Source: a virus. From it: DNA of 64,000 nucleotides. Both the position numbers and the translations under genes were made by a program. The stretch is from positions 1 to 64,000 of IMG/VR virus record IMGVR_UViG_3300037567_000704, one strand, 5' to 3'. Below, piece after piece: positions 8,722-16,166 of this stretch. The notes beneath the pieces are model-generated. The model was not told where the DNA came from and made no database searches. It was given only the letters and a program-made list of their open reading frames with translations. Numbering within the stretch: the first letter of the stretch is position 1; every line of letters begins with the position of its first letter.

Positions 8722-8735
8722 AGATAGCAGAGTGC
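8712..8735 (+). repeat. 24-bp direct repeat, left copy
   Basis: A 24-bp sequence spanning the methyltransferase start codon and its first six codons is identical to 9477-9500. The two copies are exactly 765 bp apart, the length of the methyltransferase gene including its stop. Confidence 0.95.
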
Positions 8736-9482
8736 TTGATAGGAGACTGCTTAGAAGTCATGGAAGTCATTAAAGACGAGTCTATTGATTTGATTTGTTG
8801 TGACCTTCCTTACGGAACTACCAATATTTTTTGGGACACTCCCATCGACCTTGAAAGGCTTTGGGGACAATATGATAGAATAATCAAGCCAAAGGGAGTC
8901 ATCTGCTTATTCGGTTCTCAACCCTTTACGACTATTCTGATTTCAAGTAAAATAGATTGGTTCAAATACGAACTTATCTGGAATAAAAATAAGTGTGGTT
9001 CCCCCGGATTAGCCAAATACCGGCCAATGAAAACTCATGAAAATGTTCTTATTTTCGCCAAAAAATCAGGAGGAATCTACAACCCTCAGATGGTAAAGGG
9101 AGAGCCCTATCATAGAAAGTCGAAGAACCCCGAAGGCTATGTGGGGAAGACAAACGTCCATGGGTATGGGTTGAAACCAAGGAAAGAGTTCAGTAACCCC
9201 GGTATTAGATACCCAAAGAGCATACTGAATATTTCAAGGAACTTTTCGGCACAACAACAAGTTCATCCCACTCAAAAGCCGGTCCCACTTATGGAATGGT
9301 TGGTTCGCACATACTCCAATGAAGGAGATTTAGTTCTAGACAACTGTATGGGGTCTGGTTCAACAGGAATCGCTGCCGTTAATCTCAATAGAAATTTTAT
9401 TGGGATTGAGATAGAAAGTGAATACTTCGATATCGCGCAACGAAGGATAAAGGCAGCATTGCATGAAAAAAAAGGTGATTAA
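8718..9482 (+). CDS. DNA methyltransferase (N6-adenine or N4-cytosine, beta-type order)
   Basis: 254 residues. The catalytic motif IV DLPYG (29-33) lies near the N-terminus, and the SAM-binding motif I, in DNCMGSGSTG (208-217), near the C-terminus with FIGIEIE after it. This permuted order is that of beta-class amino-methyltransferases. HPTQKP before motif I is also typical of the family. The target base and site cannot be read from sequence. No restriction endonuclease is adjacent, so it is likely an orphan enzyme for protection or regulation. Start and stop lie in two copies of a 24-bp direct repeat, and its first codons equal those of the following zinc-protein gene, which suggests insertion as a cassette. 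Confidence 0.92.
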   Translation: MKIAECLIGDCLEVMEVIKDESIDLICCDLPYGTTNIFWDTPIDLERLWGQYDRIIKPKGVICLFGSQPFTTILISSKIDWFKYELIWNKNKCGSPGLAKYRPMKTHENVLIFAKKSGGIYNPQMVKGEPYHRKSKNPEGYVGKTNVHGYGLKPRKEFSNPGIRYPKSILNISRNFSAQQQVHPTQKPVPLMEWLVRTYSNEGDLVLDNCMGSGSTGIAAVNLNRNFIGIEIESEYFDIAQRRIKAALHEKKGD

Positions 9483-9500
9483 ATGAAGATAGCAGAGTGC
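9477..9500 (+). repeat. 24-bp direct repeat, right copy
   Basis: Identical to 8712-8735. It covers the methyltransferase stop region and the start plus first six codons of the tiny zinc-protein gene. A crossover between the copies would excise exactly the methyltransferase and leave a working start for the next gene. Confidence 0.95.
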
Positions 9501-9611
9501 ATGTGTGGATGGAGAGGCCCAGAGCAGACCTTCAGACACAATGGTAAACCCTCATGTCCTTACTGTGGAAGAGAACTATTTGCAATGAAATGTGAGGGGT
9601 GTTCAGATTGA
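9483..9611 (+). CDS. Tiny zinc-ribbon protein (42 residues)
   Basis: MKIAEC then CGWRG, CPYCG and CEGC. The cysteines at 6, 8, 25, 28, 37 and 40 form CxC, CxxC and CxxC sets, a compact zinc-ribbon or rubredoxin-like knuckle. The stop overlaps the TTG start of the nuclease gene. The dense, well-spaced cysteines and tight packing argue that it is a real gene. Its role may be nucleic-acid or protein binding and is otherwise unknown. Confidence 0.65.
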   Translation: MKIAECMCGWRGPEQTFRHNGKPSCPYCGRELFAMKCEGCSD

Positions 9612-10567
9612 GATTCAATCCTAACAATGAAGATAGAATGGAAAGGGATGACTATCCCTTTGAGGACTTGCTTGAATCATACGCTAAGAGCACATACGCA
9701 TGGACAAGTGCTGATGAGAACAAGATACTCAGAATCACGAAGAGCAGTCTCGGCACATTCAACTGGTGTCCCAAACAGTATTTCTTCCAGAACATCCTGA
9801 AATTAAAGACCGAAGAGAAGGACCACCACGTAAGAGGCAAAAACGTCCACGATGTTACCCAGTTCTTCTTCAATGAGATATTCGAGTCCATTGATGATAT
9901 CCTTGAGAAGATAGAGGAAGGAAATACAGACGCAGCGAGAGACAAAACACACCAAGTTATCTCTCGACCTCCTGAGCCATACGTTTTCGGAGAGCCAGAA
10001 CAAATACAGAGATGGGTGGATTGGCAATTCGATAGACTCGTTCTCACCAAAGGTGAGGGTTGGCATCCAGTAGGTAATGAGTCAGAGATACACGGCACGA
10101 GAGTTGTCGAGGTAGAGACAGATGATGGTGAGACCGTGAGTGTGCCAATTCACATGAAGGGTTTCATTGATAGGATATTCGAGGATGGAAACGGAGGCTT
10201 CGCACTAATGGAGTTGAAGACTGGTAAGTGGAAGAAGCGAAAGAACTCAGACATGAGAGCAGAGATGCAATTCTACAAACAAATGCTAGAACATAGTCCT
10301 CATGAAGAGTTCTTACCAATCACACACTGGGGATGGGAGTTCCCCGGCGGGGACATCAATGAGGGTGACGGCCCTCATTGGGATTACGAATCAGTTACAG
10401 CGAATAGATGGACTAAGAACACCCCTACGGTTGTAGAGCGAAGACTGAAGAAGTTGGTCAAGGCTCATTTAGATGAAGATTTTCCTGCGGAACGGACGGA
10501 TTGGAAATGTCCTTGGTGTGATTTTATTGACATCTGTCCCGCTTGGACATTACAGGAGTTAGGATAA
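9608..10567 (+). CDS. PD-(D/E)XK nuclease with iron-sulfur cysteines (Cas4/RecB-like)
   Basis: 319 residues from a TTG that overlaps the preceding stop and follows GAGGGGTG; a GTG at 9599 is an alternative. The nuclease core shows GFIDRI (D188) and the MELKTGK strand (E202, K204), the PD-(D/E)XK signature. One Cys near the N-terminus (C54 in WCPKQ) and three near the C-terminus (C301, C304, C310 in CPWCDFIDIC) match the 4Fe-4S arrangement of Cas4/AddB-type nucleases. It would resect or process DNA ends in replication and recombination. No Cas genes or repeats are nearby, so a CRISPR role is unlikely. Confidence 0.88.
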   Translation: MRFNPNNEDRMERDDYPFEDLLESYAKSTYAWTSADENKILRITKSSLGTFNWCPKQYFFQNILKLKTEEKDHHVRGKNVHDVTQFFFNEIFESIDDILEKIEEGNTDAARDKTHQVISRPPEPYVFGEPEQIQRWVDWQFDRLVLTKGEGWHPVGNESEIHGTRVVEVETDDGETVSVPIHMKGFIDRIFEDGNGGFALMELKTGKWKKRKNSDMRAEMQFYKQMLEHSPHEEFLPITHWGWEFPGGDINEGDGPHWDYESVTANRWTKNTPTVVERRLKKLVKAHLDEDFPAERTDWKCPWCDFIDICPAWTLQELG

Positions 10568-10884
10568 TGAGAGAAAGAAGTGATTGTGAAAAAGTGATTG
10601 TAAGAATACTGGAAGCCATTCTGAATTATACAGTTCAGAATATGAAAGTGAAAGTGGTCATAGGTATGTGTGGTAACAACCCCTTTAGGGTTCAATATAC
10701 GAAGCAGATGACTCTTCACGACTACACGGATATAGGTATCAGTAGGAATGAAGATGAGATGTATAACCATCTGGATATAATTATCAACAAGGCAGTAATT
10801 ACAGACCCGGAGATTGGTAAGATAATATGCAATCTACTTGATGCTGTAGAAAGAAAGACAGAACAGTTTAGGCTGATGAAATGA
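10567..10884 (+). CDS. Hypothetical protein before primase
   Basis: 105 residues from an ATG overlapping the preceding stop (TAATG), ending in ATGA overlap with the primase. Alternating helices and strands (CEKVIVRILEAILNYTVQNMK, KVVIGMCGNNPFRVQYT, DEMYNHLDIIINKAV) suggest a small alpha/beta fold. No motif was recognised. Its coupling to the primase suggests a replication accessory role. Confidence 0.6.
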   Translation: MRERSDCEKVIVRILEAILNYTVQNMKVKVVIGMCGNNPFRVQYTKQMTLHDYTDIGISRNEDEMYNHLDIIINKAVITDPEIGKIICNLLDAVERKTEQFRLMK

Positions 10885-11987
10885 ACTTCATCACTCTTGA
10901 CTTTCCAAGAGAAGTCCTTGAGTTAGACACTGATGGGTTGAAAGGATTTCGTAGAGTCGTCAAGAACGCAAAGGAACTTGAATCATATTGGAGGGGTAAG
11001 AACGGTAGTGGTAATGTCTTCTTCACAGCCTATGGATATCGTAGTCTCACACCACCTAAGAACCACAGAGTGGATTACAACACCCCAATCATCAGACATT
11101 TCGTATGTGATTTTGATTGCAAGAACTTCAGACAAAGAGGAGTCGAAGTCCCTTTCGAAGAGATGCATCGACAAGTAAAAGCCCTTCATAATTACTTAAG
11201 AAGCAACAACAAAAAGCACTTCGTGTGGTTTAGTGGGGGTGGATTTCATTTCTGGGTCCCTCTTGAGAAAACATTCACACCCTCCACAGGATATGATGTA
11301 GCGAGAATCAAAGATGCGGGTAGAACCTTACTCTCAGATTGGCATCGTTCTCTCAATCTCTACTGTAATGACCCAACAGTAGCCTTTGACACTGCAGGTA
11401 TGATTCGCATCCCTAACTCATACAACAGCAAGAGAGGGTGTTGGTCCATTCCTCTCACGTCCGAAGAGATACTGGAATGTGATTATGAAGAGTTCATCGA
11501 ATTAGCGAGTAGGCCCCGCTCTGGTTTCATCACTCATTGTGAAGAAGAAGTCAAACTGAAAGTGAAGAAGACAAAGAAGTTCAAGAAGAAGAAATACATT
11601 GATATTGACCTACCAGAACTAAGTGCTAACGATATGTTAATTCTTCCCTGTCTCGCTCAAGCGGCTATGGGTGAAGGCAATCCCATTCACAAAGCCAGAG
11701 TCCATCTGGCATCTTATCTGGCGAGTAGATTACGTTGGTTCTTTCCGCCGGATTCAATCACCGATGATGAGAAATCTGAACACGTAGAACAGATAGTTGA
11801 TATCATATCAAAACAGAATTGGAGCGATTTCAATGAAGACATAACCACTCGACAAGTCATTAGCATAGTCTACGGAAGTGGTAGTAACAAAGGATATCTA
11901 CCCGCTACATGCAGAACGCTTATTCAAGATGGAATATGCACAGGTATATGTAGATACTACGATGGGACTGCTGAGGGATTATTCTGA
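10881..11987 (+). CDS. priS: Archaeo-eukaryotic DNA primase, apparent PriS-PriL fusion
   Basis: 368 residues. The N-terminal part is an AEP catalytic domain: FVCDFDC with D77 and D79, the SGGGFH motif (118-123), and a third block FDTAGMIRIPNSYNSKRG. A lysine-rich linker follows (KKTKKFKKKK). The last 110 residues resemble the iron-sulfur domain of the primase large subunit: an LPC (C257) then a helical stretch HKARVHLASYLASRLRW, then C344, C353 and C357. Four cysteines with this spacing fit a 4Fe-4S cluster. A one-chain primase of this kind is known in Nanoarchaeota. It would synthesise primers for the viral PolB. The catalytic assignment is strong; the PriL assignment is by pattern. Confidence 0.88.
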   Translation: MNFITLDFPREVLELDTDGLKGFRRVVKNAKELESYWRGKNGSGNVFFTAYGYRSLTPPKNHRVDYNTPIIRHFVCDFDCKNFRQRGVEVPFEEMHRQVKALHNYLRSNNKKHFVWFSGGGFHFWVPLEKTFTPSTGYDVARIKDAGRTLLSDWHRSLNLYCNDPTVAFDTAGMIRIPNSYNSKRGCWSIPLTSEEILECDYEEFIELASRPRSGFITHCEEEVKLKVKKTKKFKKKKYIDIDLPELSANDMLILPCLAQAAMGEGNPIHKARVHLASYLASRLRWFFPPDSITDDEKSEHVEQIVDIISKQNWSDFNEDITTRQVISIVYGSGSNKGYLPATCRTLIQDGICTGICRYYDGTAEGLF

Positions 11988-12118
11988 AATATTGTAGAGT
12001 GTGTGGTCAGGAACTAAATGGGTATAACACGAAAGGTGGGGCAACGAAAACACATAGATGCGGAAAATGCTATTTGAAATGGAAGAAAGAAGAGAGGGCG
12101 AAACATGGTGAAGCCTGA
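11984..12118 (+). CDS. Tiny zinc-finger protein, likely CTG start
   Basis: 44 residues: KYCRVCGQEL then HRCGKCYLKWKKEERAKHG, a CxxC...CxxC zinc knuckle with a basic C-terminal helix. The only starts that keep all four cysteines are CTG at 11984, which overlaps the primase stop as CTGA, or ATT just upstream; a GTG further in would lose the first Cys. The frame then overlaps the start of the ERCC4 gene by 14 bp. The start-on-stop pattern matches many other junctions here. Confidence 0.55.
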   Translation: MKYCRVCGQELNGYNTKGGATKTHRCGKCYLKWKKEERAKHGEA

Positions 12119-12812
12119 ATTATTCATTGATTCTAATGAGAGAGGCCCTTTGTGTGACTCAATTCTCAGAAAGGCAGAGAAAGCAGGACTGAGAGTAGCC
12201 CGCAAGTCTCTCATGATAGGCGACTACCTACTCGGTGGTGCATGTGTGGAGGCCAAGAGTCTCAATGACCTCTTCCAATCAAGTCATAGTGGACACCTAT
12301 GGAGACAACTCGACAATATGGATGTAAATTATGAGAGATTCTTCCTAGTCATTCACGGAGCCATAGACAAATATGTTGTCATGGCCAAGCGCAATGGTAG
12401 GAGAGGCCTCACTTACACTAGAATACAGAATGAATTAACGGGAACCATAGCGAGGATAATGGCTGACTTCGATTGCCAAGTATTTTACACACCAAACATT
12501 AGTGAAGCGGCCCTCTTCATAACGAAGTTGCACGACAAACTACACAAGCCCGCATCAAGACACGGAGCGAGGACAATAAGGAAAGTGTCTTCCAATGATG
12601 TGAGAGCAGATATGCTTCTTACAATCCCCGGTATAGGGAAGGACTTAGCAGAGAGAATCCTTGAGGAATGCGGAAGCATCGAAGAGATGTGCTATCCAGA
12701 ATCACTCAAGAAAATCAAAGGTATGGGCCCTACGTTAAGGGCAAGATTACTCCAAGCACTCACCTCTGAAGAGGTAATGCATATTGAGAAGGTAGTGAAA
12801 AAACCTGTATAA
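12105..12812 (+). CDS. XPF/ERCC4-family structure-specific nuclease with helix-hairpin-helix domain
   Basis: 235 residues. The ERCC4 nuclease domain has FIDSNERG (7-14) and IGDYLLGG, followed by VEAK (48-51), the position of the family motif V/IERK; Arg is replaced by Ala50 while E49 and K51 are kept. QFEDxxxRL-like surroundings continue to about residue 150. The C-terminus carries tandem helix-hairpin-helix motifs (LTIPGIGKDLAERIL and KIKGMGPTLRARLL). Archaeal XPF/Hef homologues cut 3'-flaps and forks. Here it may resolve replication intermediates. It is shorter than Hef, with no helicase domain, like crenarchaeal XPF, which acts with PCNA; no PIP box was found. Confidence 0.9.
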   Translation: MVKPELFIDSNERGPLCDSILRKAEKAGLRVARKSLMIGDYLLGGACVEAKSLNDLFQSSHSGHLWRQLDNMDVNYERFFLVIHGAIDKYVVMAKRNGRRGLTYTRIQNELTGTIARIMADFDCQVFYTPNISEAALFITKLHDKLHKPASRHGARTIRKVSSNDVRADMLLTIPGIGKDLAERILEECGSIEEMCYPESLKKIKGMGPTLRARLLQALTSEEVMHIEKVVKKPV

Positions 12813-12817
12813 TGTCT

Positions 12818-12843
12818 TATGTCCTCTCTATACATAGGACATA
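12818..12843 (+). promoter_or_regulatory. Inverted repeat around a TATA-like element (putative operator)
   Basis: A perfect 8-bp inverted repeat, TATGTCCT at 12818-12825 and AGGACATA at 12836-12843, flanks CTCTATACAT. The TATA-like CTATACATA (12828-12836) starts about 35 bp before the ATG at 12863. A repressor bound to the two arms would block TBP, so this looks like an operator-promoter for the helicase/chaperonin genes. An RNA hairpin is an alternative, but there is no T tract after it. Confidence 0.45.
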
Positions 12844-12862
12844 GACTAAGAACCAACCCCGT

Positions 12863-14275
12863 ATGAGGTCAATTATGCGTCATTATACAGAGTATCAAGC
12901 CATAGAAAAATTCCCACTGTTCCGAGGATATCTGGAGCATTTCAGACAGACCTCTATGGAGAATGACATACCCGGAATGCTCTCCTTCTTCTTCCTACAA
13001 GGACAAGTCGCCGTGCCCTTCGTGCGTATACCTTGGGGCCCTACTCACCTTGACCCGCGTGTTCATGTCTTCTGGATTCAACCAAGCAGAACAGGGAAGT
13101 CAGTATCATGGGAGTTCATAGGGGACATTTGCAAACAAGCAGAGATTCCTACAGAGATGTATACCACTGGAACAGATGCTGCTCTCATTGGTGGATGGGA
13201 AGAGGAAATCATAGACGGAGAGACTCACAAGCATTTGAAAGAAGGACTGCTCGATGGAAGAAAGGCCCTTAATTTTGATGAAGGAAGTATCATCCTCAAT
13301 CCTAACAAACACAGTCAAGAGACTGTCTTGTATCTTCAATCCGCTTGCAACCCAGTAGGCAGCAATAACAACATACTCGTCAAGCACACCAAGGCTGGTA
13401 GGATAGAGACTGAATCTCTAGTCTCCATGTGGATAACCACTTTCCCTCCCAAGGGAGTCAAGGAGTATGTTCTAACCAAAGGGATATTCCAGAGGGTGCT
13501 TCTCTTTTGGCAAGATTGGGACATTGATAAGAGAATGGGAGTCAGTATGAAGAGAATGGAAATGGTATTCAAGAAGATACCCAAACAATCTCTGGACCGT
13601 AGCGAGATAGTAGACTATTTCAAAAATCTCACAAAGAGGGTGAGAGACAGAGTCTTGAACATAAGCGAAATCTCCTTCTCTGATTGGGACACTATGAACA
13701 GACTCGACCAAGAAGAAATCTTGCAAGCACACATGTATGAGATGTTTACCGCAGATGATACATTCTATCCCGCTTGTTACGATGCTATCGAGGATTACTA
13801 TTCATTACTGGATGGATTAGGTCCGGGTATAGGAGAAGTGGTTGCCTCTTTCATGCCTGCAGTAGAGAACTATACGGTGATTTTTGCTACACACATGGCA
13901 ATGTTAGATGAGACATGGGTAGTGACTGGAGAACATGTAGATATGTCCAAAGACATCATCTACGATTTAACTAAGAACCTCATCCTTTGGTTGGAAGACG
14001 AAGTAGAAGTAGGTTACAAGAAGACAGAGGTCTCTGAGTTCAAGAAGAGATTCGCAATAGCATATCAGAACACAGACTCTTTCGACTTTGAAGACACAAG
14101 AGGGGCAGGTTGGCATAGGAAGAGCGTGGTTATACAGACATACATGAAACTCAACTCTGTTACAAGAGGGACGGGTTGGAATCACTTTGGCAAGTATGCC
14201 AAGGACATGTTCGATACAGTCAAGGAACACAAAGTCGTTTACCTACGAATGAAAGAAGGCGTTAATGAGGCATAA
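12863..14275 (+). CDS. P-loop ATPase, candidate replicative helicase
   Basis: 470 residues. Walker A is QPSRTGKS with K79, Walker B is ALNFDEGS with D139 and E140, and a sensor-like MWITTFPP follows. The layout resembles the DUF3987/primase-associated helicase-like ATPases of phages. The C-terminal 100 residues look like a winged-helix domain (VSEFKKRFAIAYQN, SVVIQTYMKL, HKVVYLRMKEG). The window has no MCM or other helicase, so this is the best candidate for fork unwinding, but a DNA-translocating or other AAA+ role is possible. It is preceded by the only sizeable gap in this half of the arm, with a palindromic promoter-like element. An in-frame ATG at 12875 is an alternative start. Confidence 0.6.
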   Translation: MRSIMRHYTEYQAIEKFPLFRGYLEHFRQTSMENDIPGMLSFFFLQGQVAVPFVRIPWGPTHLDPRVHVFWIQPSRTGKSVSWEFIGDICKQAEIPTEMYTTGTDAALIGGWEEEIIDGETHKHLKEGLLDGRKALNFDEGSIILNPNKHSQETVLYLQSACNPVGSNNNILVKHTKAGRIETESLVSMWITTFPPKGVKEYVLTKGIFQRVLLFWQDWDIDKRMGVSMKRMEMVFKKIPKQSLDRSEIVDYFKNLTKRVRDRVLNISEISFSDWDTMNRLDQEEILQAHMYEMFTADDTFYPACYDAIEDYYSLLDGLGPGIGEVVASFMPAVENYTVIFATHMAMLDETWVVTGEHVDMSKDIIYDLTKNLILWLEDEVEVGYKKTEVSEFKKRFAIAYQNTDSFDFEDTRGAGWHRKSVVIQTYMKLNSVTRGTGWNHFGKYAKDMFDTVKEHKVVYLRMKEGVNEA

Positions 14276-14277
14276 AT

Positions 14278-15780
14278 ATGAAGGAGAGCGAGAAGATAAG
14301 AGATAACGCACAAGCACTGAACATCAGAGCGGCCAAAGCCATAGTAGAAACGGTCAAATCCACTTTGGGTCCCTTGGGGATGGATAAAATGATGGTGGAC
14401 GGTGGAGGTAATGTCATTGTTACCAATGACGGAGCGACCATATTACGAGAACTGGATGTGGCACATCCCGGCGCTAAGATGATGGTCGAGATTGCCAAGA
14501 CACAAGAGGCTCTGTGCTATGATGGAACGACAACTACAGTGGTATTGGCTGGGCAACTACTATCCAACAGTGAGATGCTTTTCGAGAAAGGACTGCATCC
14601 TAATGTGATTTGTCGTGGCTATCACGAGGCATCACAGATGGCAGTGGATTATTTAATTAGAGAAATAGCAATGAAGGGTGGAGATAATGTCTTACATGAA
14701 GTAGCGAAGACTGCAATTACTGGGAAGACTGTAGAGACTGCGACTGATATCGTAAGCACACTCTGCGTTGATGCTGTGCTTGCAGCAGGAGATGCAGACA
14801 AAGTCAGAGTCATTAGTCTACCCGGAGGAAGCATAGAAGATTCTTACCTCTTCAAGGGAGCGATAGTTAGCAAAGACTTCGTCTTGGATTACGAAGTTGA
14901 TGAAGATACCAACGCTCTACTTCTCAATACAGGTCTGGAAGAAGAGAAGGGACAAGATAACGTGCAAGTTCAACTTGATGCCGCTTCATATAAAGAGTTC
15001 AACCAAGCAGGTAAGAAGGGACTTCTAGAACAAGCACAGCGAGTAGTAGATAAGATGGGAGGAAGGGGGATTTTGTTTGTAAGAGATGGAGTTCATGACC
15101 ATGTCTGTGCTTATCTGAAGAAGAATGGTATAGGAACAGTCAGAAGGCTACCAGAGAGCACACTACGAGCATTGAGCAACACCTTAGGTATAGCAGTCTC
15201 TCAATCTGTCGAGGACCTTGAAGCCTCTACTACCATACGAGTATCGAGACAAAAACACAATGATGTCTACTATCTATTCATTGTTAGTGAAGTGGACAGC
15301 AACCAATCAACACTGGTGTTGAGAGGCGCAACCCAATCAACCCTCGATGAGATGGAAAGAGGATTCGATGATGCTCTTGGTGTAGTCAGTCTAGTCAAAG
15401 ACAATCACAGTGTAGTGGCTGGAGGCGGTTCGAGTTTCGTAGCAATGGCCTCTTATTTGAGAAACCATGCTGCTACTGTAGGCGGTAGGGCGCAAATGGC
15501 AATAGAAGCATTCGCTGATGCTTTGGAGATAATCCCCGCTACCATAGCAGAGAACGCAGGGTTCGACCCATTAGACACAATCCTAGCCATTAGACATGAG
15601 ATACAGAATGGGTGTCTCCACTATGGCCCAGACGTATCAGAAGGGGGAGTCAAGAATATGGAAGTAGAAGGAATCCTAGAGCCTACTGAACTAATCAGAC
15701 AAGCAGTCTTGAGCGCTACAGAAGTCACTACCTCAATCCTCAGGATTGACGATATAGTCAGTAGGAGACAACTTGAGTAA
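14278..15780 (+). CDS. Group II chaperonin (thermosome subunit)
   Basis: 500 residues, somewhat shorter than cellular thermosome subunits (about 545). Diagnostic motifs: NIRAAKAIVETVKSTLGPLGMDKMMVD, NVIVTNDGATIL, DGTTTTVVLAG, and DDALGVV with the catalytic Asp, followed by the GGG of VVAGGGSSF and IAENAGFDPLDTI. The nucleotide motif usually GDGTT reads YDGTT here (Gly to Tyr), and the C-terminal Gly/Met tail is missing. The protein would form a double ring that folds viral proteins such as the very large virion proteins. Magroviruses are known to carry thermosome genes. It lies at the end of the main replication operon, two bases after the helicase-like gene. Confidence 0.96.
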   Translation: MKESEKIRDNAQALNIRAAKAIVETVKSTLGPLGMDKMMVDGGGNVIVTNDGATILRELDVAHPGAKMMVEIAKTQEALCYDGTTTTVVLAGQLLSNSEMLFEKGLHPNVICRGYHEASQMAVDYLIREIAMKGGDNVLHEVAKTAITGKTVETATDIVSTLCVDAVLAAGDADKVRVISLPGGSIEDSYLFKGAIVSKDFVLDYEVDEDTNALLLNTGLEEEKGQDNVQVQLDAASYKEFNQAGKKGLLEQAQRVVDKMGGRGILFVRDGVHDHVCAYLKKNGIGTVRRLPESTLRALSNTLGIAVSQSVEDLEASTTIRVSRQKHNDVYYLFIVSEVDSNQSTLVLRGATQSTLDEMERGFDDALGVVSLVKDNHSVVAGGGSSFVAMASYLRNHAATVGGRAQMAIEAFADALEIIPATIAENAGFDPLDTILAIRHEIQNGCLHYGPDVSEGGVKNMEVEGILEPTELIRQAVLSATEVTTSILRIDDIVSRRQLE

Positions 15781-15950
15781 TGGGTCGAGTGAAAACCCCA
15801 AGTTGTCTTACATGCGACATCAAAATGACGAGAATCTATGTTCGGCCAACAGGTATCAAGACGTATTGTCCGGTTGGTTTCGTTTGTGTGTGCGGAGGAG
15901 CAGTTTATGAATGGCCTCCTGATGTGAGAAAATGGATGGAAGGACGGTAA
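15780..15950 (+). CDS. Tiny zinc-ribbon protein (56 residues)
   Basis: The ATG overlaps the chaperonin stop (TAATG). CLTC near the N-terminus, then CPVGFVCVCGG, gives a CxxC...C(x)5-7C set typical of zinc ribbons. The C-terminus is Trp/Arg-rich (YEWPPDVRKWMEGR). Function is unknown; it may bind nucleic acid. Confidence 0.6.
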   Translation: MGRVKTPSCLTCDIKMTRIYVRPTGIKTYCPVGFVCVCGGAVYEWPPDVRKWMEGR

Positions 15951-15954
15951 TAGA

Positions 15955-16131
15955 ATGGGTCGCTTGATGGACAAACTGAATGTAGTGTGTAGAGGCTGTG
16001 GGCACAAACACATACCAAGACGCTTGAACGCTCGCTATCATGACGGTGAGAGGAAAAGAATCTATCTCTGGCAATGCAAGGAGTGCAGTCACTTCTGGCA
16101 GGATTCAGCATACAAGAAGCAGAAAGTGTAA
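15955..16131 (+). CDS. Tiny zinc-ribbon protein (58 residues)
   Basis: CRGC at about 12-15 and CKEC at about 41-44 form a classic two-knuckle zinc ribbon with basic residues between and after (RRLNARYHDGERKR, YKKQK). It begins four bases after the preceding stop. The pattern resembles archaeal zinc-ribbon DNA-binding or transcription-factor-like domains (TFIIS/TFIIB type), but no specific family was recognised. Confidence 0.6.
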   Translation: MGRLMDKLNVVCRGCGHKHIPRRLNARYHDGERKRIYLWQCKECSHFWQDSAYKKQKV

Positions 16132-16139
16132 TGAACCGT

Positions 16140-16158
16140 CGGTGTAGAAATTACACCG
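16140..16158 (+). terminator. Short hairpin, function unclear
   Basis: CGGTGTA, a five-base loop GAAAT, then TACACCG: a perfect 7-bp stem in the gap between two tiny genes. No T tract follows, so it may instead be a processing or mRNA-stability element or an operator. Confidence 0.3.
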
Positions 16159-16166
16159 TTGTATAG

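Noticed and set aside
9608-10567. Cas4 as part of a CRISPR system
   Set aside because: No other Cas gene or repeat array is present; Cas4-like nucleases are common in viral replication modules.
16131-16166. 11-codon frame beginning on the preceding stop
   Set aside because: Too short, and it covers the hairpin sequence; no evidence of coding.
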